Counted from the first letter of the stretch, positions 38,932-48,351 are shown. The stretch is 58,098 bases of DNA from Bacillota bacterium (GCA_021793215.1 JAJYTE010000012.1:1-58098), one strand, 5' to 3'. Notes: generated from the letters alone by a model not told the origin. Program-made: numbers and translations.

Positions 38932-39998
38932 GTTCGCTCGTATATCCCCCCACGCACGGCGTACGTGCGCTGCGGTTCCATCCCCGCGAGGTCGGACTCC
39001 GTCGTCGTGACGATGGTCTGGGCCTGCATCGCGGCGAGCAAGAGGTTTCTGCGCCTGCCCTCGTCGAGTTCGGAGAGGACGTCGTCGAGCAGCAGGACCG
39101 GCGCGCCGCCAGGCCTCGTAGAGAGCACCTCGACGGCCGCGAGCTTGAAGGCTACGAGCGCGGTCCGCTGCTCGCCCTGCGAGCCGTAGAGACGCAGGTC
39201 ACGGCCGTCGATCTCGATGCGCAGGTCGTCGCGATGGGGACCCAAGAGGCTCGTGCGGCGGCGCAGCTCCTCCTCGCGGCGCAGCGTAAGCTGCGCGAGC
39301 GCTTCGTCGATCGTGTCTCCCGTCAGCGATGGCTCGTAGACGAGCGATGCCGGCGCACTGCCGGAGATCTCGGCGCTGCGCCGCCCGAGGTGCGGCGCGG
39401 CGTCCTCCACGAGCCTCGAGCGCAGGGCCGTCAGCGCGATCGCAGCCTTCGCCCACGCGGCATCCCAGGCTGCGAGCATCTCACGCGGTGGATGCTCGTA
39501 GTTGCGCAGCAGCGCGTTGCGCTGGCGCAGGACCTTCGCGTAGTTCACGTGCGCGCCGCGGTAGGCCGGGGCGGCCTGCCCGAGGTCGAGGTCGAGGATG
39601 CGCCGCCGCTCTGCGGGCGCACCCTTCAGCGCCAGAAGGTCCTCCGGGGCGAAGAGCACCGCCGCGAAGTCTCCCAGGGAGTCCTGTCCGCGGCGGAAGG
39701 ACTTCCCGTCACGCTGGCGCGTCGCCCGTCCGCCCGCGATTTGCGCCGCCAGGACGAACGTGCCGCTAGACCGGCGGATGGTGCCGCGCACGACAGCACT
39801 CTCCTGACCGAACGCGACGAGTTCCTCCGGGCGCGCCGTACGGTGGGAGCGGCCCGTCGCGAGGAAGAAGACGGCCTCGAGTAGGTTCGTCTTGCCCTGC
39901 GCGTTGCGTCCTGTGATCAGGGTAAGGCCCGGCGGGAATTCGACGCGCGCCTCGCCGGCGTTTCTCCAGTTGCGCAGTTCGATTTGCTCAATGATCAT
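38925..39998 (-). CDS. recF: DNA replication and repair protein RecF
   Basis: A 357-residue SMC-like ATPase that helps load RecA at gaps. Walker A is GLTLITGRNAQGKTNLLEAVFFLATGRSHR; 'LFAPEDLLALKGAPAERRRILD' is the RecF block; the signature and Walker B are GSQGEQRTALVAFKLA and PVLLLDDVLSELDEGRR. The start overlaps yaaA by 11 nt. It sits in the classical dnaA-dnaN-yaaA-recF order. Confidence 0.96.
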   Translation of the reverse strand: MIIEQIELRNWRNAGEARVEFPPGLTLITGRNAQGKTNLLEAVFFLATGRSHRTARPEELVAFGQESAVVRGTIRRSSGTFVLAAQIAGGRATRQRDGKSFRRGQDSLGDFAAVLFAPEDLLALKGAPAERRRILDLDLGQAAPAYRGAHVNYAKVLRQRNALLRNYEHPPREMLAAWDAAWAKAAIALTALRSRLVEDAAPHLGRRSAEISGSAPASLVYEPSLTGDTIDEALAQLTLRREEELRRRTSLLGPHRDDLRIEIDGRDLRLYGSQGEQRTALVAFKLAAVEVLSTRPGGAPVLLLDDVLSELDEGRRRNLLLAAMQAQTIVTTTESDLAGMEPQRTYAVRGGIYERTW

Positions 39999-40212
39999 CT
40001 GCGATCAGCTCAACCTCGTCTCCCTCGTAGGCGACGAGGTCTCCAACGTGTACGAGGTGGCTGCGCCGCAGCTCTACCGCGCCGTTCAAGAGGATCTCTC
40101 CCCCTTGAATCAGGCGCTTCGCGCCGCCGCCGCTGTCCGCGAAGCCCGCGAGCTGCACGGCAGCCTGCAGCGTCAGACCCTCCGCCGAGCGCGTGAGCTG
40201 CAGCTCCCTCAC
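39988..40212 (-). CDS. yaaA: S4-domain RNA-binding protein YaaA/RlbA-type
   Basis: A 74-residue S4-domain protein: LQAAVQLAGFADSGGGAKRLIQGGEILLNGAVELRRSHLVHVGDLV. In Bacillus the small YaaA protein between dnaN and recF is linked to ribosome assembly. The GTG start lies 1 nt after the dnaN stop, which points to translational coupling. It overlaps recF. Confidence 0.9.
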   Translation of the reverse strand: MRELQLTRSAEGLTLQAAVQLAGFADSGGGAKRLIQGGEILLNGAVELRRSHLVHVGDLVAYEGDEVELIADDH

Positions 40213-40213
40213 C

Positions 40214-41323
40214 TCAGGACTCTGCCTGGCGCAGCGGCATCACGATGCCGAACTGGTCGCGGGGCTCCGCGTCGGGCCGGAAGAGCGCCGGACTCTCCGC
40301 GTGCATCACCTCGAGCACTGCCCTCTCTCCGTGCAGCGAGCGCAGCGCGTCGATTAGGTACTTCGGTCCGAACACGAGGTCCACGGGCTGTCCCGTCGAC
40401 TGCGCCGCGACCTCCTCGGAGCCCTGTCCGCCCTCGCTCGAGTTGGCGCTGACGCGCAGCGCCTCCTCCTCCACGTGGACTCTCAGACGGGCGTTGCGCT
40501 GGTCTGTGACGAGCTGCGTGCGCTCCACCGCCTGCAGGAGCGGACCGACCTCGAACCGGACGGTCGTGGCGTACTCGTCGAACACGACGCGCCGCGTGTC
40601 CGGGAACTGCGCGCGGATCGCTGTGATGTACATGGTCATCGCGGATGTACGGACGATTAGGCGCGAGGCGTTCAGGAACACCTCGACTTCGTCGTCCGGC
40701 AGGATGCGGACGATCTCGGCGAAAGGACGCGCCGGTACGAGGATGTCTTTTTCCTCCGCCGCACCCTCGACGGGTGTGCGCGCCCAGGCGAGGCGATGGT
40801 TGTCGGTGGCCGCGGCGGTGAGGTGTCCATCCCTCACGCCGAGCTGCATGCCGATCGTGAAGAGGCGTCCGTCGTCCCGCGCAGAGACGGCGTAGATCGT
40901 CTTGCGCACGAGGTCTTTGAGTCCGTCGCCGCGCACGAGCAGCGGATCTCCCTCCGGTGTGAAGTCGAGCGGCGGGAACTCCTCCGAGCGCAGCGTCGGG
41001 AGGTCGAAGCGAGAGCGCAGGAACCGGATACCGACCTGCCCTTCGAGACCGCGGAACTCCACCTCGGCCTGCGCAGGCACGAGGCGAAGGAGATCCGAGA
41101 ACGTCCTCGCGGGAACGAGCACGGTGCCCTGCGAGGAGACCTCTGCGCGCACCACAGTGCGGATCGCGAGCTCTCCGTCCGTGGCCGTCAGCTCGAGCTC
41201 TCCCTCGCTCGCGCGCAGGAGGACTCCCGTGAGGGAGGGGACCTGGTCTCTCTGCGCGACGGCGCGGGATGCGAGCTGCAACGCGTCTGCCAGAAGCTGG
41301 GCGGGACTCTCGAAGATCAACAC
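40214..41323 (-). CDS. dnaN: DNA polymerase III beta subunit (sliding clamp)
   Basis: A 369-residue clamp protein with three similar domains. Recognisable parts are LTATDGELAIRTVVRAEV near residue 50, VLVPARTFSDLLRLVP, AATDNHRLAWARTPVEG near 175, and the closing LVFGPKYLIDALRSL and PRDQFGIVMPLR (the normal ending 'YlimPvR'). A GTG start lies 9 nt after GGAAGAGGTG. It forms the ring that tethers the replicative polymerase. The gap upstream to dnaA carries the origin boxes. Confidence 0.96.
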   Translation of the reverse strand: MLIFESPAQLLADALQLASRAVAQRDQVPSLTGVLLRASEGELELTATDGELAIRTVVRAEVSSQGTVLVPARTFSDLLRLVPAQAEVEFRGLEGQVGIRFLRSRFDLPTLRSEEFPPLDFTPEGDPLLVRGDGLKDLVRKTIYAVSARDDGRLFTIGMQLGVRDGHLTAAATDNHRLAWARTPVEGAAEEKDILVPARPFAEIVRILPDDEVEVFLNASRLIVRTSAMTMYITAIRAQFPDTRRVVFDEYATTVRFEVGPLLQAVERTQLVTDQRNARLRVHVEEEALRVSANSSEGGQGSEEVAAQSTGQPVDLVFGPKYLIDALRSLHGERAVLEVMHAESPALFRPDAEPRDQFGIVMPLRQAES

Positions 41324-41361
41324 GCGCTATTCACCTCTTCCGGAACTGCTTGTACGTTCTT

Positions 41362-41555
41362 TAGAAAGAGAAGGAGCAGTAGGAATAGGGACGGAGAAAT
41401 TGTGGAAAAGCATCCTCGCGCCGTGCCCAGACAGGAGATCTTGGGTGGACGAACGGTGGACATCTCTCGGGGTAACGTTGAGGTTGTCCACAGGGGGAGA
41501 CTTGTCCCCAATGAGTGCACTGCATATCCCCAGGGATGTCCAGGGGTTGTCCACA
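41362..41555. other. oriC: Replication origin, dnaA-dnaN side: DnaA boxes and DnaA-trio candidate
   Basis: DnaA boxes relative to TTATCCACA: TGTGGAAAA at 41401-41409 (8 of 9 against the reverse complement), TTGTCCACA at 41484-41492 and 41547-41555 (8 of 9 each), TTGTCCCCA at 41502 and ATATCCCCA at 41524 (7 of 9). Next to the first box, at 41362-41388, nine consecutive triplets have a central A (TAG AAA GAG AAG GAG CAG and so on). A GGGACGGAG cluster separates them from the box. This is the layout of the DnaA-trio unwinding element in Bacillus. Confidence 0.75.
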
Positions 41556-41559
41556 CGGT

Positions 41560-42912
41560 TCAAGCGCGGATCCTCGACATGAGTCCTTGGACGAGCTCGC
41601 GGAACTGCGGGTCGTTGCGCAGGTCGCCCGCGATCTTGTCGCAGGCGTGCATCACGGTCGTGTGGTCCCTGCCGCCGAACTCCTCCCCGATCTTGGGGAG
41701 GGAGGAGTCGGTCATCTCGCGAGAGAGGTACATCGCGATCTGGCGCGGGTAGGAGACGGACCGCGTGCGCTTCTTCGCCGTGAGGTCGGAGAGGTCGAGG
41801 CTGTAGTAGTCGGCGACCTTCTGCTGGATCGTCCGGATCGTCAGCTTGCGCTCGTGCTGGGCCGGCAGCAGATCGCGGAGCGCGCCGGAGGCGTGCTCGT
41901 AGGTGAAGGGGAAATGGTGCACGGAGCAGTACGCGATGAACCGGATGAATGCTCCCTCGAGTTCGCGGATGTTCGTTTCGATGTGGGTGGCGATGAACTC
42001 GAGCGCCGTGTCGTCCACCTCGAGGTTGTCGGCGAGCGCCTTCTTGCGCAGGATGGCGAGCCGCATCTCGAAGTCCGGCTGCTGGATGTCGGTGATCAGG
42101 CCCCACTCGAAGCGGGAGCGAAGTCGGCTCTCGAGCGTCGTGATCTCCTTCGGTGGCCTGTCCGACGAGAGAACGATCTGCTTCTGCGCCCCGTAGAGGG
42201 CCTCGAACGTATGGAAGAACTCCTCCTGGGTCCCGACCTTGCCAGCGATGAACTGGATGTCGTCGATCAGCAGGAGGTCGATCGTGCGGTAACGGCTGCG
42301 GAACTCCGGACCCTTGTTGTCGCGGACCGAGTTCACCATCTCGTTGGTGAACGTCTCGGCGGGCACGTAGAGGATCTTGAGGTTCGGCCTGCGCTGCAGC
42401 GCCTGGTTGCCGATCGCCTGCATGAGATGTGTCTTGCCGAGACCGACGCCGCCGTAGATGAAGAGTGGGTTGTAGGCCCTGCCCGGCATCTCCGCCACCG
42501 CGAGGGCGGCGGCGTGCGCGAGGCGGTTCGAGTTGCCGACGACGAAGCCGTCGAAGGTGTAGCGCGACTGCAGCGTGTCGCGCACGCCCCCGGTCGCGCC
42601 AGCCTGGGATCCCTCCGCGGCGGAGGATGGCGTCGGCGGCGTCGGCGCCTCGGGCTCGCGGCGCACCACGACGGTGAAGCGCACGTCGAGCGGTTCCTCG
42701 GCGACCGAATTCAGTGCCCGCAGGATCTGCCCGCGGTAGTGCTCGTCGAGCGTGGCGCGCGCAGCCTCCGACGGAACGCCCAGCGTGAGGCAGCCGTCGC
42801 CGAGGGCCACCGGCTCCGCAGGGTGCACCCAGATCTCATAACTTGGGCGAGGCAGTTCCCGCTGCAGAAGGGTGCAGGCTTTCGACCAGATCTCCTCGAG
42901 CCCATCCTCCAT
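41560..42912 (-). CDS. dnaA: Chromosomal replication initiator DnaA
   Basis: A 450-residue initiator. Domain I starts EEIWSKACTLLQRELPRPSYEIWVHP; a Pro/Ala-rich domain II linker follows. Domain III has Walker A GGVGLGKTHLMQAIG, Walker B LLLIDDIQFI and SSDRPPKEI (sensor region). Domain IV ends with the DNA-binding signature GGRDHTTVMHACDKI. The start at 42912 was chosen from the conserved N-terminus; the frame is open to 43170 but runs into the box cluster. DnaA boxes lie on both sides, as in Bacillus. Confidence 0.97.
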   Translation of the reverse strand: MEDGLEEIWSKACTLLQRELPRPSYEIWVHPAEPVALGDGCLTLGVPSEAARATLDEHYRGQILRALNSVAEEPLDVRFTVVVRREPEAPTPPTPSSAAEGSQAGATGGVRDTLQSRYTFDGFVVGNSNRLAHAAALAVAEMPGRAYNPLFIYGGVGLGKTHLMQAIGNQALQRRPNLKILYVPAETFTNEMVNSVRDNKGPEFRSRYRTIDLLLIDDIQFIAGKVGTQEEFFHTFEALYGAQKQIVLSSDRPPKEITTLESRLRSRFEWGLITDIQQPDFEMRLAILRKKALADNLEVDDTALEFIATHIETNIRELEGAFIRFIAYCSVHHFPFTYEHASGALRDLLPAQHERKLTIRTIQQKVADYYSLDLSDLTAKKRTRSVSYPRQIAMYLSREMTDSSLPKIGEEFGGRDHTTVMHACDKIAGDLRNDPQFRELVQGLMSRIRA

Positions 42913-43054
42913 CGTGGCGGGGTCCCCCTCGCGTGAACCGGACGATTCGTGGTTATAACTGTATGCAGACTCCACGGCGGGTCCGGAATCGGGTAGAAGC
43001 GGCAGTAAATCGGACGGATTTGGCAACCGGACCCGGCTCACCTGCTTCATAGAC

Positions 43055-43097
43055 AACCCACACCTTATCAACATGGTTGTGCACATCTTGTGGATAA
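43055..43097. other. oriC: Replication origin, upstream DnaA box cluster
   Basis: Three boxes in about 33 bp between the divergent dnaA and rpmH genes: TTATCAACA at 43065-43073 (8 of 9), TTGTGCACA at 43077-43085 (7 of 9), and TGTGGATAA at 43089-43097, a perfect box on the minus strand. The cluster probably also regulates the dnaA promoter. Confidence 0.7.
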
Positions 43098-43192
43098 TGA
43101 AAAGGGCCGCCCGAAGCGGTCTTGGTTGGGGTGGCGAAACGATGATAGCAGAGGAGCGGCGACAGGGCAAGAAGTGGAAGGAGATCGCGTGC

Positions 43193-43222
43193 TTGACAGG
43201 CCGTGCGGGCCGACCCTACACT
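43193..43222 (+). promoter_or_regulatory. Promoter of the rpmH operon
   Basis: A perfect TTGACA, an 18-nt spacer and TACACT, about 38 nt before the rpmH start. It is followed by a T-rich stretch. Confidence 0.7.
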
Positions 43223-43259
43223 TTTAGTGCTTTTTTTAACGCGGGGGGGTGCAAGCAGC

Positions 43260-43394
43260 TTGAAGCGAACGTTCCAGCCGAATCGGCGTCGGCGCTCGAA
43301 GATCCACGGATTTCGGCTCCGTATGAGTACGGCCAACGGACGCCGAGTCTTGCGGCTCCGCCGGCTAAAGGGCAGGAAGCGGATCTCGGCGTAG
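43260..43394 (+). CDS. rpmH: 50S ribosomal protein L34
   Basis: A 44-residue, very basic protein: [22 protein letters not shown], then [22 protein letters not shown], matching L34 from end to end. The start is TTG, after a GGGGGGTG site 9 nt upstream. It opens the rpmH-rnpA-yidD-yidC-jag run on the opposite strand to dnaA, the standard order. The stop codon directly abuts the rnpA start. Confidence 0.96.
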   Translation: MKRTFQPNRRRRSKIHGFRLRMSTANGRRVLRLRRLKGRKRISA

Positions 43395-43754
43395 GTGGCG
43401 GTGGACGAAAGGCTGCGCAAGCGCGCAGCGGTGCAGGCGGTCTTCACCCGAGGAGAGCGTTTTTCCGACCGCCGCCTCGTACTCCTGGTGTTAGCGGGAG
43501 AGACGGGTCGGCGGCGATGCGCATTTGCGGCGGGCAAGAAGATCGGCAACGCCGTGCAGCGCAACCGCGCGCGGCGGCGGATGCGCGAGGCGTACCGCCA
43601 GGCGAGAGGGGAGTTTCTGGTCGGATGCGATCTGGTGCTGCTGGCGCGGCAGGACGCGCGCGAGGGGTCGTTCGCGGAGCTGCGGGAGGGACTGGGCCGG
43701 CTGATGCAGAAGGCGCAGGCCGCGCGCTCTCGCGCGTCGCAGTCGTCGTCCTGA
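43395..43754 (+). CDS. rnpA: Ribonuclease P protein component
   Basis: A 119-residue basic protein that assists the P RNA in tRNA 5' processing. The RNR motif is [22 protein letters not shown]. The N-terminus '[23 protein letters not shown]' is typical. The GTG start immediately follows the rpmH stop, so translation is coupled. The tail is Ser/Ala/Arg-rich. The end overlaps yidD. Confidence 0.95.
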   Translation: MAVDERLRKRAAVQAVFTRGERFSDRRLVLLVLAGETGRRRCAFAAGKKIGNAVQRNRARRRMREAYRQARGEFLVGCDLVLLARQDAREGSFAELREGLGRLMQKAQAARSRASQSSS

Positions 43755-43969
43755 CGGGCGGCATCCGCTTCTACCGCCAGTTCATCTCACCGATGACGCC
43801 CCCGCACTGTCGCTACACCCCGACCTGCTCGCAGTACGCGCTGGTCGCGATCGAGCGCTACGGCGCCCGCAAGGGCGGGCTGATGGCCATCAAGAGGCTG
43901 CTGCGCTGCCACCCGTTCCATCCCGGCGGGTGGGACCCTGTCCCCGAGTCGACGGAAGGAGATAGCTAA
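43751..43969 (+). CDS. yidD: Membrane protein insertion efficiency factor YidD
   Basis: About 72 residues: [34 protein letters not shown] followed by [17 protein letters not shown], the complete YidD signature including the conserved cysteines. No ATG, GTG or TTG lies in frame before the conserved [10 protein letters not shown]. The nearest option is a CTG at 43751 overlapping the rnpA stop (CTGA). The ATG inside 'SPMTPP' would cut off the conserved amphipathic N-terminus. It acts at the membrane with YidC, whose gene follows directly. Confidence 0.85.
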   Translation: MTGGIRFYRQFISPMTPPHCRYTPTCSQYALVAIERYGARKGGLMAIKRLLRCHPFHPGGWDPVPESTEGDS

Positions 43970-44623
43970 TTGGCGATCTGGAATGCGCTCGTCTCTGCCA
44001 TGGAGTGGGTGCTGCAGCAGTTCTACCTGCTGACCCACAGCTACGGCCTGGCGATCATCCTCATGACGATCCTCGTCCGGGTCGTGATCATGCCGCTCTA
44101 CCATGGGCAGTTGCGCTACATGCGCAAGATGCAGGAGATGCAGCCGGAGCTCAAGCGCATCCAGCAGAAGTACAAGGGCGACGCACAGCGCATCAACCAG
44201 GAGACGATGGATCTCTACAAGCGGGCCGGCACGAACCCGCTCTCGGGCTGCATCCCGATGATCGTCCAGCTGCCGATCCTCTACGCCCTCTACGAGGCGC
44301 TGCTGCAGTTCCACTACCTCGGCACGCCCGCCTTCCTCTGGATCCCGACACTGAAGCTGCCGGACCCCTACTACATCCTTCCGGCACTCGTCGCCGTCTC
44401 GACCTTCTGGCAGACCTTCGTCACGATGCCGCGGGGTACCACGGAGCGCTCGCAGCAGATGATCATGTACATCATGATGCCGGCGTTCCTCTTCTACATC
44501 AGCATGCGCTACGCCAGCGGACTCTCGCTGTACTGGCTGTTCGCCACACTCTTCACCGTGGCGCAGAGCTACGTGATGGGGGTCGGCAAGCCGCGCACAC
44601 CGGTGGTGAAAGCGAACAAATGA
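43970..44623 (+). CDS. yidC: Membrane protein insertase YidC/Oxa1 family
   Basis: A 217-residue insertase with about five membrane segments. YGLAIILMTILVRVVIMPLYHGQ holds the conserved hydrophilic-groove Arg; 'MQEMQPELKRIQQKYKGD' is the cytoplasmic coiled loop; LSGCIPMIVQLPILYALYEAL and SGLSLYWLFATLFTVAQSY are later membrane helices. Like short Gram-positive forms it lacks the large periplasmic domain. There is no obvious lipobox. A TTG start lies after GGAAGGAGATAG. Confidence 0.95.
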   Translation: MAIWNALVSAMEWVLQQFYLLTHSYGLAIILMTILVRVVIMPLYHGQLRYMRKMQEMQPELKRIQQKYKGDAQRINQETMDLYKRAGTNPLSGCIPMIVQLPILYALYEALLQFHYLGTPAFLWIPTLKLPDPYYILPALVAVSTFWQTFVTMPRGTTERSQQMIMYIMMPAFLFYISMRYASGLSLYWLFATLFTVAQSYVMGVGKPRTPVVKANK

Positions 44624-45237
44624 GCGATCTGCGGGAGATCGAGGTGGAAGGTCCGACGCTGGAGGAAGCGCGCCTGCGCGCCGAAGGGCGCCTTGGAGCG
44701 CTGTCGGAAGAGCTCGAGGTCACGGTCCTGCAAGAGGGAAAGCAGGGCATGCTCGGGCTGTTCAGTCGTCCCTGGCGGATCCGCGCGCGCATCCGCGAGA
44801 TTGTGGACGATGCGGCTGCCGTCGAACTCCTGCGCTCGTTCTTCGCCGCCTTGGGCAACGACGTGGCGCCGAAGGTGCGGCGCGATGAGGAGCACCTCTT
44901 CCTGGACATCGAGGGAGAGTTCGACTGGCTGACCCGCCGGCATGGCGAGGCGGTCGATGCGCTGCAGTACATCGTGTCGGCTGCGGTCGGAAGACGTGGC
45001 GGCCAGCGCATCGTGCTCGACGTCGGCGGCTACCGCGCGGCGCGCCAGGCATCGCTTGAGAAGTTGGCGCGCGCGGTTGCGGAGCAGGTGCTCCGAAGCG
45101 GCGAGGCGACGACGCTCGAGTCGATGACGGCGGGCGAGCGCCGCATCGTGCACAGCGTGATCCAGGAGTACCCGGATCTGACGAGTCACAGCCAGGGCGA
45201 GGAGCCGCACCGGCGGGTCATCGTCGAGCGGCGGTGA
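44620..45237 (+). CDS. jag: RNA-binding protein Jag/KhpB
   Basis: A 205-residue protein with the three Jag parts: the N-terminal Jag_N domain (EVEGPTLEEARLRAEGRLG...TVLQEGKQGMLGLFSRP), a central KH domain (GRRGGQRIVLDVGGYRAAR) and a C-terminal R3H domain (LESMTAGERRIVHSVIQEYPDL then RRVIVERR). It binds RNA with KhpA and influences cell elongation. The ATG overlaps the yidC stop (ATGA) and its own stop overlaps the rsmG start. Confidence 0.95.
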   Translation: MSDLREIEVEGPTLEEARLRAEGRLGALSEELEVTVLQEGKQGMLGLFSRPWRIRARIREIVDDAAAVELLRSFFAALGNDVAPKVRRDEEHLFLDIEGEFDWLTRRHGEAVDALQYIVSAAVGRRGGQRIVLDVGGYRAARQASLEKLARAVAEQVLRSGEATTLESMTAGERRIVHSVIQEYPDLTSHSQGEEPHRRVIVERR

Positions 45238-45977
45238 GCGCGCCGCTGCGCGCGGCGCTCGACGCGGCGGGGATCCACCTGGGTGAGGAGGCCGTCTCGG
45301 CCCTCGTCCGCTACATGGAGTTTGTGCTGGCGGCGAATGCAGTGCAGAACCTTACCGCGCTGCGTTCGCCGCAGCTGTTTGCTGCGGAGGGGATCGTCGA
45401 CAGCCTTCGCGCCTGGTCGGCGATCGGGATCACTGCGCGCCACGTCGTCGACGTCGGCAGCGGCAGCGGCCTACCTGCACTCGTCTGGCTCTGCGCCGGA
45501 CTCGTGCCGCGCGCAACGCTTGTCGAAGCGGAGCGCCGCAAGACGGAGTTCCTCCAGGGGGCCGTCGAAGCCCTCTCCCTGCGTGCGGAGGTCTCGTGGG
45601 GACGCGCGGAGCAACTCGCGCGCACGCACCTGCGCGATAGCGCGCAGCTCGTCGTCGCGCGGGCCCTCGCGCCCGCTCCGATCGCGCTCGAGGTGTGCGG
45701 CGGGCTCGTTCGCCCGGGCGGCTCGCTCGCACTCCTGAAGGGCAGGCGCGCGCGGGAGGAGGCGGCACTCGGCCGCCCGGTCGCCGCGCGCATGGGGTTC
45801 GCCGCGGCGCGCGTGCGGGAGTACGAGCTGCCGGGAGGCGCGGCGCGTGCGGTGCTCGTGTACCGCAAGCTGCGGCCCACGCCGCCGGATCGACCGGCGG
45901 CCTTCGCGGCGCTTCGACGGGAGTTTCCGACAGGGCCGCCGGACACGACAGGGAAGGCGGGGTCCGAAGCGAAATAG
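45234..45977 (+). CDS. rsmG: 16S rRNA (guanine-N7) methyltransferase RsmG
   Basis: A 247-residue SAM-dependent methyltransferase acting on G527 (E. coli number) of 16S rRNA. It opens with YMEFVLAANAVQNLTALRSPQ, has the SAM-binding motif VVDVGSGSGLPALVWL and the acidic strand ATLVEAERRKTEFL. The end (after VLVYRKLRPTPPDRP) is a short Pro/Thr-rich tail. GTG start overlapping the jag stop. It is followed by noc, as in Bacillus. Confidence 0.95.
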   Translation: MSAPLRAALDAAGIHLGEEAVSALVRYMEFVLAANAVQNLTALRSPQLFAAEGIVDSLRAWSAIGITARHVVDVGSGSGLPALVWLCAGLVPRATLVEAERRKTEFLQGAVEALSLRAEVSWGRAEQLARTHLRDSAQLVVARALAPAPIALEVCGGLVRPGGSLALLKGRRAREEAALGRPVAARMGFAAARVREYELPGGAARAVLVYRKLRPTPPDRPAAFAALRREFPTGPPDTTGKAGSEAK

Positions 45978-46002
45978 GTCGAGACACCGGAGGGTGGTTC
46001 TC

Positions 46003-46749
46003 TTGGCCGATTACGTCGAGATCTCGCCGCACGACGTCCGGCGCAGCCCGTTCCAGGCGCGTCGGACCTTCGACGAGGGGGAACTCGGGCGACTCGCCGC
46101 GTCTCTGCGTGAGCACGGGATGCTGCAGCCGGTCGTGGTGCGCGAGGCGGACGGCGGGTACGAGTTGGTGGCCGGGGAGCGGCGCCTGCGGGCAGCGATC
46201 GCGGCAGGGCTCGACCGCATCCCCGCACTTGTGCGTACGGAGGACGATGCGCGGAGCGCGGCGCTTGGACTCGTGGAGAATCTGCAGCGGCGAGACCTCA
46301 GCCCGATCGAAGAGGCTGAAGGGTATCGCCGCGCGATGCAGGAGTTCGGCTGGACCCAGGCCGAACTCGCCAGACGGGTGGGCAAGAGCCAGCCGTCGGT
46401 CGCGAACAAGCTGCGCCTTCTGCAGCTCGGCGAGGAGATCCGGGCACTGGCGCAGAGCGGTGAGCTCGGAGAGCGGCACCTGCGCGCGCTGCTCCAGGTG
46501 CAGGGCGCGCGGCGCGTGGAACTTGCGAAGGAGGCCGCGGCGGGCGGGTGGACTGCCCGTGAGGTCGAGCAGCGGGCGAAGGGCATTTCCCGGGAAATGC
46601 CTCGGCGCGTGGTGCGCGACGTACGCATCGTACTGAACGCGCTGCGTACGAGTATCGAGCGGCTGCGCGCGGCCGGGGTGGCCGTCGAGATGGACGAGAC
46701 CGAGCACGACGACGGCCTGGAGGTGCGCATCCGCATCTGGAGGCGATGA
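46003..46749 (+). CDS. noc: Nucleoid occlusion protein Noc (ParB family)
   Basis: A 248-residue ParB-fold protein. The CTPase/ParB domain has RSPFQARRTFDEGELGRLAASLREHGMLQPVVVRE, VAGERRLRAA and VENLQRRDLSPIEEAEGYRR. A helix-turn-helix follows (WTQAELARRVGKSQPSVANKLRLL). It lies between rsmG and parA as Noc does in Bacillus, and its gene carries a consensus Noc-binding sequence. Noc spreads on DNA and prevents division over the nucleoid. The N-terminus is short, and I see no clear membrane-targeting helix before ADYVEISP. A TTG start follows GGAGGGTGG. Confidence 0.88.
   Translation: MADYVEISPHDVRRSPFQARRTFDEGELGRLAASLREHGMLQPVVVREADGGYELVAGERRLRAAIAAGLDRIPALVRTEDDARSAALGLVENLQRRDLSPIEEAEGYRRAMQEFGWTQAELARRVGKSQPSVANKLRLLQLGEEIRALAQSGELGERHLRALLQVQGARRVELAKEAAAGGWTAREVEQRAKGISREMPRRVVRDVRIVLNALRTSIERLRAAGVAVEMDETEHDDGLEVRIRIWRR
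46582..46601. promoter_or_regulatory. Noc-binding site (NBS) inside noc
   Basis: A 20-bp perfect palindrome whose inner 14 bp are ATTTCCCGGGAAAT, the published consensus for Bacillus Noc. It lies in the coding sequence of noc and reads through as GISREMP. Confidence 0.75.
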
Positions 46750-46761
46750 GGAGGGATCGCG

Positions 46762-47547
<786 letters not shown>

Positions 47548-48351
47548 GGCCCTGATTCCGGAGGTTCGCGTCGCACCGGGGGAGGGGCTGCAGCAGATCG
47601 CGGTTAGCGCGATCCGCCCGAATCCCTACCAGCCCCGACGGGAGTTCGATCCCGAGGCGCTGCGCGAGCTCGCCGACTCGATCTCGCAGCATGGCGTGCT
47701 GCAGCCGCTCGTGGTTCGTGCCGCGGAGCAAGGCTACGACCTGATCGCCGGGGAGCGCCGCTGGCGCGCCGCGCAGATCGCCGGCCTCGAGCAGGTGCCG
47801 GTGGTGCTGCGAGCCTGCGACGATGGACGCCTTCTGGAGATCGCGCTCGTGGAGAACCTCCAGCGCGAGGACCTCAACCCGCTGGAGGAGGCGGAGGCGC
47901 TCTCGAGGCTCTCGGAGCAGCGCGACATGCGTCAGGACGAGATCGCTGCCGTCGTCGGGCGCAGTCGCTCCGCCGTCTCGAACAGCCTGCGCCTGCTGGG
48001 GCTGCCCGACGAGGTGAAGGACCTGCTGCGGCGGGGGTCCTTGTCGGCGGGCCACGCGCGTGCGATCCTCGGATTGCCGCCGAACCTGCAGGTGAGCGCT
48101 GCGCACCAGGCGGTGGCGAAGGACCTCAGCGTGCGCGAGGTGGAGACGCTCGCCCGCGGTGTCGGCAAGAGCCGTCCCAAGTCGGCGGAGCGCAACCGCT
48201 TCTCGCGCTGGGAGGAGCGGATCGGCGGCGCGCTGGAACTGCCGGTGCGCATCCGCGCCGGATCGCGCGGCGGAGCGCTGGAGATCCGGTTCCGCAGCGA
48301 GGACGAGCTGGCCGTGCTGTTCGGCAAGCTCGTTCCGGAAGAGGACTAGAA

